In this document: positions 9,560 to 21,073 of the stretch, one piece after another
How positions within the stretch are numbered: the stretch's first letter is position 1
Layout: every line of letters begins with the position of its first letter
Origin: Diphasiastrum complanatum
Lineage: Eukaryota; Streptophyta; Lycopodiopsida; Lycopodiales; Lycopodiaceae
Assembly: GCA_029204225.1 (NCBI GenBank)
Contig: CM055104.1
Coordinates: forward strand, 51,514,294-51,578,293
Length of the DNA: 64,000 nt
Direction of reading: 5' to 3'
Notes under the pieces: model-generated
The model's database searches: none
The model's input: only the letters and a program-made list of their open reading frames with translations
Told to the model about the DNA's origin: nothing
Position numbers and translations under genes: made by a program

Positions 9560-12500
9560 ATGTGTTGATAATAATTCTTCAAAGATGTAATATTCATTCC
9601 CTTCAATGTCAACATGACTTGTCAATGTAATAAGGGAGGTGTTGTCATTGTGTAAGCAAGAAGGAAAAACCATTGTTTATGCAAGAGAGAAAAGTTCAAA
9701 CCAAAACAATCTTCTTCCTTTTAATTTTTGGCTTAATCCTTTGACATTCAAACTTTTCCATGTAGGATCTATGATCCAGTAAAGTTCGCTGAGTTGATTG
9801 GCTTTTTCATCCAAAGTCTATTTGGCCCCAAGTTCAAGCCCAAATTGGAAACCAAGATGCATTAATGATCTATAAAAATTTTCATATCATCTCCAATACG
9901 CAGATTTACCATGATGAATGTGTAGAAAATTAATGAAAAACTTTTTGGGATTGTATCTCTTCAACTTTTGAGCTACAAATTTTATCCATATTCACTAATT
10001 CTAGCATAAAATCTGAAAGACACTAACATTGCTACAAAATCTAAAGTTTATTTAAAGTTTGTTAGCATTTCTTGTTTGAAAATGCAAGAGAAATTTTGCA
10101 ATAAGTTATTAATTTGCAATTTTTGTAAAAGTAGGATTGATGTTGGTTGCAAAATAAAAAGACCACAAAATCCGATACAATCAATAGATTGCATGAGTAG
10201 ATTGTTAATAAATCGAATAATGTGAGAACCTATTGCATTTTGGCACAACATTAGAGCTGATCATTTATAAACCAAATCAAGTTCTTAATATGTTTTGTCC
10301 ATTTATTATCTATCTTGGATGCATTGAATGAATGAAAGAAAACACAACCTGGGGATCCGTTAGACCTTTTAAAAGATCCTTCCTTTGGTATGTGGCTACT
10401 ATAAGAATCACTCCTACATATGCAATAGAAGTAGCTTGGATAGCTAAGAAAGAGTTGTTAGATAGTGAAAGTTCTAGATTTTTCTCATGGATGTCTTGTT
10501 ATATCAATTCATATCAAGATACGATGAGCCATGGAGTACTCTCACAACCTAAATTTATATCTAAAAGGCATTATCAACTCAAATGCACTCTCATATGATA
10601 CCATTTGTGATTGACTTAGTTGAACTGGTTCATGTGAATGCTCATCATCATAGAATTGATAATACTCCATGTTTGCAATCCCACTCTCAAACAATGATAT
10701 GAATAAAATGTCATCAATACCAAACAAAAATTTTAAGTAATCAACCATCTTCAATAGAAATATATGATATAAAGTATACAATACTTTCTCACACAATTTA
10801 TTTGATACTTCATTCTCAAATACATCCTGACAAAAGTTCTTGATATTACTTTATCCATGGATCTCTTGCCTCTTCTACCTTACATGTAGAGCCACTTGCC
10901 TTGATATCACTTGCCTCAATATGACATCTATTTCACCAGTGATTATGCCAAGATCATCAAGAATGTGATTAGGCATTATGTAAAACATTTTTATCAATGT
11001 GTAAGAGATTCTATCCTCTTTATTGATGGTAAATTTATTGCTTCACTTAAAAAAACATTGATATTGATTTTTTGAGGCTAATGAATAACTTGCAAATTCA
11101 AAAAAAATTATTATGTTGTTTATATGAGGCTAAACAAAAAGCAATCCAATCAATTTTGGGAGGCAAATCAACAATTATTCAGTTAATTTGCAAAAGCTAA
11201 TCAACAATCTATTCAGTTGATTTTTTAAGCCTAATCAACAACCAATGTAGTTGACTTTCAAAGGCTTGATTTTTGGAGGCTAATTTACACACCCATAGGT
11301 TCCAAATCTATCACATAACAGAACATGAATATGTGGTCTAAATTTCAAATAATTTTAATGTAGTCTAATATTGGGTCTAAAATTTAAATGCTAAGCTTAT
11401 TTAGGGTCTAAATTCTGAATATCTTGTTTAATTAGTCTCTTCAACTTTAATTTACAAAACTCAAACATTCATGTAAACAACAATATATGAAATTCAAAGA
11501 AGCATAAATGCAAATGGCCATGAACCAGAACCTAAGTCAAAAACCAAAACTTCAATTCCAGCTTCTCCTTTTGGCAAGTCTATTTGCTAGCAATGAGTGA
11601 ATCATACCGAAAAAATTAAGTGAAACAAAATGAAAATAAATGAATGGTTGCTTGCAGGCAAAATTCTCATAGCACAGACATCTTGAAAAAAGTACCGTCC
11701 ATAGACATTTTTGCTTTGCCAGCAGTACGTCCAAGATAACGAAACTCTTCTCTCCTAGTTCTACTTTGAGACAACAATCATTGAGTTTTTTGATTTGAGA
11801 GATTATACATAATAGAATCACATTCAGATTGGCACGACTCCCAATGGTTGATTGAATCATTCAAACTAGCACTACTCCCAATCGTTGACTATCCAACGAG
11901 TGGCTAGCCCTAGTACCAACGAGTGTGGCCCAAAAACGAACCACTGCTCTCTCGGTCCTTTAAAAAATTTTTGGAGTTACCCATAGAGCATTGAGCCCTC
12001 TCTAGGTAGCTTTGAACATCATGCTCACAAAAATGACACGTCCATTTTACATCGCATAGTAAGGCCAAACCAAGAAGGAGAACATGTCTAGATACATCAG
12101 TGACACATCAATCATGATTTAGACATGTGCATGCATGGGCATAATTCCAACTCTTCTCCGATTCTACTATCATAAAGGGCCAGATCTATATTTTGTGATA
12201 TTGCGTTGTGAAAGCTATTGTGTGGATGTGACATGAGTCACTAAAGTCATTGTTAATATTAGACCGTAGCTAAAATTTTGATGTTATGCCCTTTTGTGAA
12301 ATTGACTCCCTATGTGCTATCCTGAATTCAAAATTTCATCAGTAACCAATGTATACATGTGAATAAGCATACACTCCCATGGTTAATATCTACTACTAGT
12401 AGGAAGTAGTTGGATGTTAGACATTGGAAAATCAATCACTTATAGAGATGGGATTTGGACATGGTTGTGACTAAGAACAAGCCTTGTGACAAGTACATGA

Positions 12501-14260
12501 ACATTCATCACATATTGAATGATAAAGGCTCAAGGTGTAATCTCAACCAAGGTTCTTATTATATGTTGTGTTAAAACAAAGATTCTCACCAATGACAGTC
12601 ATCCCATAGCTTCTGACCAATGACACTCATCCCATAGAGGTATGATAAAATGATTAGATAAATATGCAACCACGATACTTAAATATGTTGCACTCATAAA
12701 TAAGAAAAAAAAAAGTTTGAAATTGTTACATATATAGATTACATACACATATGCAAATCTCAAAAGTGACACTCATGATAATATACAAAGATTGAAGTAA
12801 GTACTTAGACATATGTGAATTTGGACATGGTATTGCGGCTAAAAACAAGCCTTGTGGCACCACCACATATTTCTTAATCTTCTATTTAGCACATCTTTTT
12901 TTGACTTGTATTCATCCAATAAATATTTGATTTGGTAAAGGCTCAAAGTGAAACCTTTTCTCTATTAATAACAACACTCAAGTTTATTTTGAACCTAAGT
13001 TCTAGCCAATAATGCATCAAATTATTATAGTTGCTTATAGCTCAAAATCCACTATAAAGTAACACACAGTGCTAATATGCACAAGGTTTAATACAAGAAA
13101 AAGTTCATACAAGATAAAAGCAAAGAGATATGAAATATTATAATTTTAAGCTTTGTTGCACATATATTGATTCAAAGTTATCGAATACTTCAATTGTTGG
13201 AAAATGGAAAAGTAAATTGCAATTTGAAACGAGATAAAAAAAGAAATAAGGCATTCTAATATTCCATTTTACATAAGGTGAGACACACCATCTTTTATCA
13301 CATCATCACAATAGCTTATCCCTTTTCATCAAAGTCAAAATTTACTTACCAAAAGTTGGGAGTTTGATGTGATAGTGCACGTAAGAACAAGTCTTATGGC
13401 AACTACATGAACATTTACCACACATTTGATTGATAAAGACTTATGTTGAATATCAACCAAGAATCTAGCCAATAATACTAGTTCTCTAATTATGTTATGA
13501 TATAATCCAAGATCTCTAAATCACACTAAGCCATTTTAATACATAACACCCCCTATAATATGTGAAGTTTATTTTTAGATGTACTACAATTCCACATAAG
13601 AAGTATTCTTCTAATAGTGATTAAATGACCATGAGAATATGGTAAGGTCCTAATGCTTCCTCCATCATTCTCTACTTGTTGTCATTCATGTTTGATTGGC
13701 ATTCAAGCCTCAAACATGACATGGTACTTTGTTATTGTTTTTTATCAATGCAACCATTGATAACATAAAATAATTTGGAAAAAGCCAAATGTTTCAGGAG
13801 AAAATAAATTTGAGGGCAATCGAAATTCAAAATCATTTTGAAGCATGTAATTTGGTCTTGTTGTATTATAAAGAATGTCTCAATATTCAAGAAAATCTAA
13901 AACATTCCTCCATGTTCTTTGAAAGCGGTTTTGTTGGAATTTGGAACCACCTTAACACTCATAAAATATTTCACAACTTATGCATAATTGCGAACCTAAC
14001 TACATCAATTTCAAATCACAAGTACCATGCTTGAGTTGGATTACTTTCTCAATCCATTAAATTATTATAAAGCGTGAATAATGAATTTGCTACATGTTAT
14101 AAATCCCCTACAATAGTTTTGGAGGCTTCTTGATATTTTGTTGTTACTAGCTCCCAAATGCTCATTGTTTGATGCTCTCTTGCCTATGTCATGCAATAAT
14201 GAGGATTTCATGGGATTATAATATGTACAACTTATTTGAGTCTTCAAAGATGGGAAATAT
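9560..14260. other. AT-rich stretch without recognisable genes
   Basis: Only short, unrelated ORFs occur on either strand. About 9810-9880 shares a loose segment (CAAGTTCAAGCC, GGAAACCAAGATGCATTA) with about 42990-43035, so at least part of it is repeat DNA. I see no tRNA, exon series or intact element. Confidence 0.5.
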
Positions 14261-14261
14261 G

Positions 14262-14345
14262 GTCTCCAATAAGTGGTGAGTTGGTAAGGACTCTATGTTC
14301 TCTCCTTGAAGTCAAGGGTTCGACTCCAAGTCCTTGAACAAATGA
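14262..14345 (+). repeat. Possible tRNA-derived SINE head
   Basis: GGTGAGTTGGTAAGG resembles a Pol III A box. About 35 bp later GGGTTCGACTCC matches a B box, which is the internal promoter layout of tRNA genes and SINEs. No acceptor stem pairs around it, so it is not a functional tRNA gene. The body and tail of a SINE were not delimited. Confidence 0.4.
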
Positions 14346-15069
14346 GGACATGCAAAAGTGGGGGCAGTAGAAACATGTCATGCCAATAGATCCAATGGTT
14401 GATTCATAGGCATAGTAAGAGACCTTTTGTATGTCATTTGAAGCTTAGACTAAATGCATATATGACACGTAAAAATGATCTTAGAGTGTCAAACTTGGAG
14501 AAAAACATTTTTGGTAAACTTGAATTGAATACAAATAGTACTTCTACTTAGTCTAGCATTCTAGTAGATGTGAGCTTGAGCGGCATGTGGCATGAGACAT
14601 GAAATCATTTTAAGATCTTAGAAGTGAGTCACACCCACATTCCAAATTGTGCCATGAGGTAGACAGGGAACCATTCTAAGAGTCTATAGAGAGCCTAGTC
14701 CCATGCCCGGTATGACATTGCTATAAAAACCTTTGAGCCGATTACATATGAGCTCATACATTGTTGTGAGGCCTTTTAAAGTGAACTATATCCTAACATT
14801 CTACAAATCCTTATGGTGATGGAACTCTTCCTTCCCCTATGTTGAAAGGGCCTATCAAGATTATTCTAAAAAGAACACTCCATTGTTTCAACATTTCATG
14901 ACTCATGCTAATAAGCATGTCTTACAAAATTATTTCTCTCCTCTCTTTGGCAAACTACTTTCAACCTAACAATGTTTTTCATTCTGTTAAAAAAACACAT
15001 GGATGGCATTCTTAATCTCTAGACTAATGTAAATCATCACCCTCATCCTGATCCAGCACTGAAGTTGTC

Positions 15070-16325
15070 AACAATAAAACTCCTTATGAAGTATTGCATG
15101 GGCACAAGCCTAGTGTCAACCATTTAAAAATCTTTGGTTGTGTATGTTTTATTCACATTCCTAAACAGCTTAGGAAGAAGTTGGATCATAGGACAAATAA
15201 ATGTATTCTCACTGGCTCTCCGGATGAGCATAAAGCTTACAAAGTTTATGATCCATCCACCGATGTAGCATTTGTCACTAGGGATGTCATCTTCCAAGAA
15301 CATACATACTATGATTTTAAACAATCATTGATAAACGATGCTATGTGATTTCATCTTATTTTACGTCACATGGAATCTTCTAACGATAATACTTCTTCTA
15401 CAAAACCTGCAGCTAACAGTACCTATCACCAGATCAAACCAAGCTAGCTCGAAAAGATTTGGAGAAATTCAAGAAGAAGCACCATCACATCTTAGTCAAC
15501 CTAATGTTCAAAGATCCTCACGGACTCGAACAGTTCCTGAGAGGTATACACCTCAATCATTCTGGACTTCATCAGAAGAACTAGAAACCCTAGACGAAGC
15601 AATCAACTGCAAGGATGTTGTGAAGTGGAAAGAAGTTCAAACCAAACCTGGACACTGGCCGACTTTCCCACTCACAAGAGAGTTATCGACAACAAGTGGA
15701 TATTCAAGAAGAAGATCAACTCTGATGGTTCCATTGCAAAGTGGAAAGCATGGCTCATAGCTAAAGGATTCACTCAAGTCCAAGGAGTCGATTATCAAGA
15801 GATTTTTAGTCCTGTTGTCAAAATGCAGTCAATCAAAACTTTGTTTGTATTAGCAGCCGCGATAGACCTCGAAATGCACCAGATGGATGTCAAGACATCA
15901 TTTCTCAACAGCAATGTCAAGACATGCCTATTTTGAACCATGCACTTGTGGCCTGTTATAACCATGCTCTTGTGGCCTATTATAGACCTTAGAGATTGTC
16001 AATTTTGTTATCAAAATGCAGTCAATCAGGACTCTGATTGCATTAGCAGTTGCAAAAGACCTTGAAATGCACCAGATGGATGTCAAGACAACGTTTCTCA
16101 ATAGGCTACAAGAGCATGGTTCAATAGAATCAACTATTATCTCATTCAATTGGTTTTTGCAAACAATTTAGCTGATTGTAATGTTTATTCCAAGCATATA
16201 GGCACCAATTCAGTTCACATAGCTCTTTACGTAGATGATGCCTTTATTTTGTCTAATGACACTTTCCTATTGCACACTACTAAGAGTGATCTGTCAAAGG
16301 AATTTGACATGACTGATCTAGGCGC
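15070..16325 (+). pseudogene. Copia element C: integrase C-terminus and reverse transcriptase, mosaic
   Basis: 15070-15348 encodes the end of a copia integrase and its linker (NHLKIFGCVCFIHIPKQLRK, GSPDEHKAYKVYDPSTDVAF). After frameshifts the RT begins near 15520 (PERYTPQSFW, WIFKKKINSDGSIAKWKAWL, MHQMDVKTSFLN) and breaks at 15936. About 70 bp later the same RT segment starts again as a diverged second copy (16006-16105). Then 16150-16325 gives IALYVDDAFILSN, with the YVDD catalytic motif, and KEFDMTDLGA, followed by a stop. RT finger/palm parts from two elements seem to have been joined, or one part duplicated and diverged. Confidence 0.75.
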
Positions 16326-16326
16326 T

Positions 16327-16426
16327 GCATAGCTGATATCTTAACCAAACCTTTGGCTAAAGATTTATTTTTCAAGTTAAGAGATGCTCTTGGAGTTGTA
16401 GATAGATGTACATTAGACTTGCCAAG
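16327..16426 (+). pseudogene. Copia RNase H C-terminal tail
   Basis: Directly after the RT stop the sequence reads ADILTKPLAKDLFFKLRDAL, then GVVDRCTLDLPS and a stop. This is the conserved end of copia Pol. The RT connection domain and most of RNase H that should lie between are absent here, but a matching kind of piece is found 260 bp downstream, beyond an LTR. Confidence 0.75.
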
Positions 16427-16429
16427 TTA

Positions 16430-16685
16430 GAAGTGAGGAGGAGTGTTAAAAATATCACTTCCAACTTGATGTACCTTGTAGATCTCAAGTTAATTGATCT
16501 TGATAGGATCTCACACGTGTGGAGTCTGTTCCCACACGTGAAAGAATGTACATAAGTCACTTTTATAAAGCTAGATTGATTTTAGCTTGATCTACACTAG
16601 AGTGAAATTGACCTTTGAGTAGAATCTTGAAAATGGTCAAATTGGTCAAACTTTATGTAAATAGATTGGACTTCCATGTGAATGA
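16430..16685 (+). repeat. Polypurine tract and 5' portion of a copia LTR
   Basis: AAGTGAGGAGGAG (16430-16443) is a polypurine tract immediately before an LTR starting TGTTAAAAATATC at 16444. The LTR carries a paired G-box (TCACACGTGTGG then CCCACACGTG, 16511-16540). It breaks off near 16685 against RT sequence. Confidence 0.75.
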
Positions 16686-16689
16686 GTTA

Positions 16690-17010
16690 TTACTCACAAA
16701 TGTCAAGATACCATTCACCTAGGAATTCACATTACTAGAAATGGACTTCAGAAGAAGATCTATCCTAGCCAGCAAACATATCTAAAAGGCATTTTAGAAA
16801 ATTTTCATATGTCTAATTGCAAACCAATTGATACACCAATGGATCCAAATATTGTATTGACTAAACCTTCTTGTGTTGAGACTGATAGTGAAGTACTCGA
16901 CTTAGCGAAGTACCCTTATCATTCAATAATTGATCTTTGATGTATGCAATGTTGTGTACTAGACCAGATTTAGCATACACTATCAGCACGTTAAGTCACT
17001 TGACTTCTTC
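16690..17010 (+). pseudogene. Copia RT/RNase H connection fragment
   Basis: Encodes HLGIHITRNGLQKKIYPSQQ, then LKGILENFHMSNCKPIDTPM and, after a frameshift, MYAMLCTRPDLAYTISTLSH. This is the segment that normally links RT to RNase H in copia Pol, and the part missing at 16326. Its position after an LTR start shows rearrangement or nested insertion. Confidence 0.7.
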
Positions 17011-17540
17011 CATCAATCGAAGTCTCCGAAGTCTTCGACTTTTTCAACAATCAAGTCACTTGACATCGAAGTCTTCGAAGTCTCCGACTTCCTCGACAAC
17101 TTTGTTCATCAACCGAAGTGCCTGAAGTGTCCGACTTTGTTGATGAGCTGAACCATCCAACTTCGTTCATCAACCAAAGTGTCCGAAGTCACCTGACCAT
17201 GTATAGTTGTCATTTTGTCATAATAGTTCAACTACTCCCTGAGTGCGACAAAGCACTTAGTAAGATGACAAACATTTATTGTAATTAGATACATAAATCC
17301 GGTGTATAAATACGTCTTCATCACACACTCTATTTGAAGCTTTGTCCATAAAACGAATTTGAGCCTCCAAGTTACGTTGCCATACTGGTTATAATTTATT
17401 GTTGTGCTTCAATGTAATATAATAGCAACACGCTTTTCTATTTGTCTATAGTGTAGATGAATGCTAATTGTGATGCACTTTGTTTCTGTTTGATCGCGCT
17501 CGTTTACTCACTCTGATCAGAACACAGATGTCTACGACTC
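17010..17540 (+). repeat. LTR-like sequence with GAAGT/CCGAAGT direct repeats and TATA box
   Basis: About 17010-17190 holds several imperfect copies of a CATCAACCGAAGTG / GAAGTCTCCGACTT motif. TATAAATA at 17305-17312 is followed by leader-like sequence. The layout (repeats, TATA, about 230 bp to the end) fits an LTR, but no primer-binding site or second copy was found. Confidence 0.45.
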
Positions 17541-19234
17541 CTCGATTTTTTATCAGACGATGGTTGTCTTTGACGCCTGAGGAACTTCCATTATTACACT
17601 GCTTTATCACTTCAATATTCTGATCTGAACTTCTTATTAAGATTCATTTGCAGTAATACCTCACACCATTTCTAATCTCTTCGGTGGACTGTACTCATCC
17701 ATTTGTTTTTTATTATGAATAGATTTTCTTAAGATCCTCTTGGGTAGAGCGATTGAGCTGTTATTGTAATTCTTCTCCCTTGTCTATTTACGTTCTATCG
17801 TCCTATCACTTACCACCACCTTCCATTCTCAAAATCTTGCCTTCACTAGGCTCCATATTAACTTATGAAAGAAATTTGTTTTTGAAGGCCCATTCAAATT
17901 ACCTAAGTTTTGTAATGTGTGATCGTCCTATCTTGGAGCTCATAGGGGTTTATGGTTTAATTTGAACTCCAATCGTCCCATTCCATGGCTAGGAAAGGAC
18001 GACTTGTAATAGTTGAATAGATACAAACATCTCTTTGTTATAGTTGACTAGATACAAACATCTCTTTGTCAAGTGATACATGACTAATTGCCAATAATCA
18101 TATTTACTCAGTGAAGTGAACTTAGTGTATAGCTCTCATTTTGATGTACAATACTTATATCTCTTACAGGTCACCTCGGCTTAAGAAGTCCCTATTTTTC
18201 TACAACCAACAACATACCCATTATGACCCTAACTTATTCCTTCATTGCTTCGACAAGAGACGTGACAACAAGATGTGTCCACCATTTGGAGAGAAATATT
18301 TTATGCTATTTGTCATATTCCCGTAGACGAATTTCGGTGCCTAGCTTACAAGATTACAACTTCCTTCTTGTCCCTTAATGCAAAATGGCCTCTTATCACT
18401 AGTCAACTTTGCCTAATGTATCAACTAAAGGAAGACACCACTCCTCACCTTCACCCTCTTTATCGTTGTCAACTAAACCTCTAGCATAAACTCAAGATGC
18501 TTTTTAGTAAGTGGATGACTACTCGTAGCTTATTAGTGGATATTGTTGTTCTCATCGATGCTAACATTCTTGATGATGCTTCATGGACTTATTGGCACTA
18601 GTGTGGACTTTCAACTCTATGGCTAATATGAATTCGTGTGATTATCAAGTTTTTGTGGGAGACAACCGCCGTGTCACAATTGTAGCCTATAAATTTTCTT
18701 ATGTCAATCTATATAGGCACTTCATGTAATAAGGTAATAGTCATGACCCTCGTTATGTGGTGAGCTATAAGCGCCTAATATTTTGCTTCTTTAGATCTTT
18801 ATTATTCTTGTATATCTATAAGTTTTGCTCATTAAGAGTCTCTATTTTTTAAAGCAACTTGGCTCTTATCAAGTTGGCTCTTATGGACTAGGAGTTTGTT
18901 GTTGGACATTACGGTTTGCCTAAGTTGAACAGTATGTAATCAAGCCACCTTGACTACACATCTATCTAAATGTAGCTTGGAGTATTTGAGTATGGATTTT
19001 TCTTCCTCAAACCCCCCCGCCCCGCGTCGCCGCCCCTCTCAGGAACATTAGTTTGTAAGAGAATATAACCATGGAACCATTGCACATATTTTGAACTCCA
19101 ACAAATAAGTAGTCAAAGAAGTGAATGGATTCATTTGTAACAAATATACATTACATCATCGAAGCTTTTTCTCATTTATATGTACGGCTTTGTTGAGATG
19201 AATGAATCATGCACAGTACAAAACTTAAGTTTGT
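17541..19234. other. No gene recognised
   Basis: Short ORFs only, with no recognisable domain on either strand. A C-rich patch lies near 19010-19035. Confidence 0.5.
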
Positions 19235-19339
19235 CCTTTAGAGTAGCTGAATTAGATAAGAGTTGCTATTGTGTCGACTGTGTAAGTTTCTCCTTTAGAG
19301 TAGCTGAATTAGATAAGAGCTGCTATTGTGTCGACTGTG
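19235..19339 (+). repeat. 57-bp tandem duplication
   Basis: CCTTTAGAGTAGCTGAATTA starts at 19235 and again at 19292. The shared part is 48 bp with one difference near its middle. Since 57 is a multiple of three, the duplication is also an in-frame 19-residue repeat in a small ORF (19180-19365), but nothing else supports that ORF. Confidence 0.85.
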
Positions 19340-20346
19340 ACGCACGCTTGGATTCTAGCTATTAGGGGGATCTCGAAGCCTTGAGCTGCGCTAACTTTTT
19401 GTTGGCCTTCTTGGGATAGATATTGTGCATAAAATTATGATGCTAGTGCAAGTAGCAACAAAGAAAATTTAAGGTTTAGAATCCTTGTTAAGTACATATT
19501 GTTGAGCATAAATTCTCTCGTACTTTAGAATACTAATGTTTAGAATCATTGTTAACTATTTTGTTGAGCATAAAATCTCCTACAAAAAAAAACAAGTCTC
19601 AATCTTTTTGGAAGTAGCCATCATCCCTGAAAGGAAATTCATAACAGATTTTGAGAGAAAAGATGCCAATAATTCCATTCTCATTTCTCCCTGGCATTAG
19701 ACATGGGCACCTGAATTTGGGGCCCTCAAGATCAGAGCAAAGGAGGGGGGTTCTGTGTAGGCCGGCAATCCTGATTCTTCTCACGGGCCACGTGCTTCCC
19801 AAAATAGCATGTTTGGGGACATATTTTTTCCTCTCTTGCCCAGTCTCAGAGGCTGCTGCCCATGCATCCCCCCTCTCTCTCCATCCGAATTAGTAGAGCA
19901 TCATGCATGCATGCACAGGAGGAATCAGCTATATATGCATCTTGGTTTCCAAAGGGGGGCATCAGCTATATTGGAGCTGGTGGGTTTGAAAGGATATATA
20001 TTCTGGAGATAGATCATGCAGATTTGTAGCTTGCTCGATCAGATTTTTGTGTGATCATTGACCAATTCCACATCAAAGCCCATTTTCTAATTTGAGTTTT
20101 ATTGGCCAATTCAGCAGCTTATAGATACTTCTACCGGCTGCTGCTTCTTTCCAAGCTGCAGAAATCACATGCCCATTTGTGAATTTGTAGTTTACCTCAT
20201 GTAGGGTATGTGGGTGAAGGCCTCCCTCCTCCTTTGCTCTCCTTGAGGCTATGCACTAAAGAGGAGTACATAGTAGAGAAGAGAAGCAGCAAAATATTCT
20301 AGTGTTGACTTGTCTATTGTGCATCCTCAGCATAATCCTTCAGCAG

Positions 20347-20355
20347 CATATATAG
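20347..20355 (+). promoter_or_regulatory. Candidate TATA box of the GH3 gene
   Basis: CATATATAG lies 58 bp before the GH3 start codon, implying a short 5' UTR containing a GGGAGAGAGAGGGAGAG purine tract. Other TATA-like sites exist at about 19935 and 19997. A G-box CACGTG sits at 19789-19794. No TGTCTC auxin-response element was noticed in the preceding kilobase. Confidence 0.4.
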
Positions 20356-20411
20356 CACTGTGGGGAGAGAGAGGGAGAGATTGGAATTGAATCTGAATTG
20401 GGAAATCAGAG

Positions 20412-21012
20412 ATGAATGCTACTGGTAAGGATCGTGAGGAAAAGGCACTGCAGTTCCTAGAGGATGTGACTGTGAACGCTGCAGCAGTGCAGCAGAGCGT
20501 GTTATGCGGCATTCTGGAGCGCAATGGACAGACTGAGTATCTCAAGCGCCACGGCCTCGATGGACGCACCGATCGAGAGTCCTTCAAGCAATGCATACCA
20601 GTCATCACCTACGAGGATCTGGAGCCTGATATTCAGCGTATTGCTAGTGGGGATACCTCTCCCATCCTCTCAGCCCATCCCATTTCAGAATTCCTCACCA
20701 GGTTCGGTCTACTCCACGCAATTGGGTTCTGTTTAGGTAAAGCAAGATTATTCTTTGCTTTGGTGGCTGATACGGAGAGCACGTGTGAAGTTTGAACTTT
20801 AATTTTCGTGGGTTTTGCTAGATTGTCTTTTTTCTCCTTGGTTGGTTGTGATTCTTGATCCAGAAGCTCTGATTAGATGTGTATTTCTGTATTTGACTCC
20901 CTTGCAGCTCTGGCACATCGGGCGGGCAGCGGAAGCTTATGCCTACTATAGCGGAGGAATTAGAGAGAAAATCCTTACTATATAGCCTTCTGATGCCTGT
21001 CATGAATCAGTG

Positions 21013-21073
<61 letters not shown>

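Noticed and set aside
14262-14345. Functional tRNA gene
   Set aside because: No acceptor or anticodon stem can be formed around the A- and B-box-like motifs.
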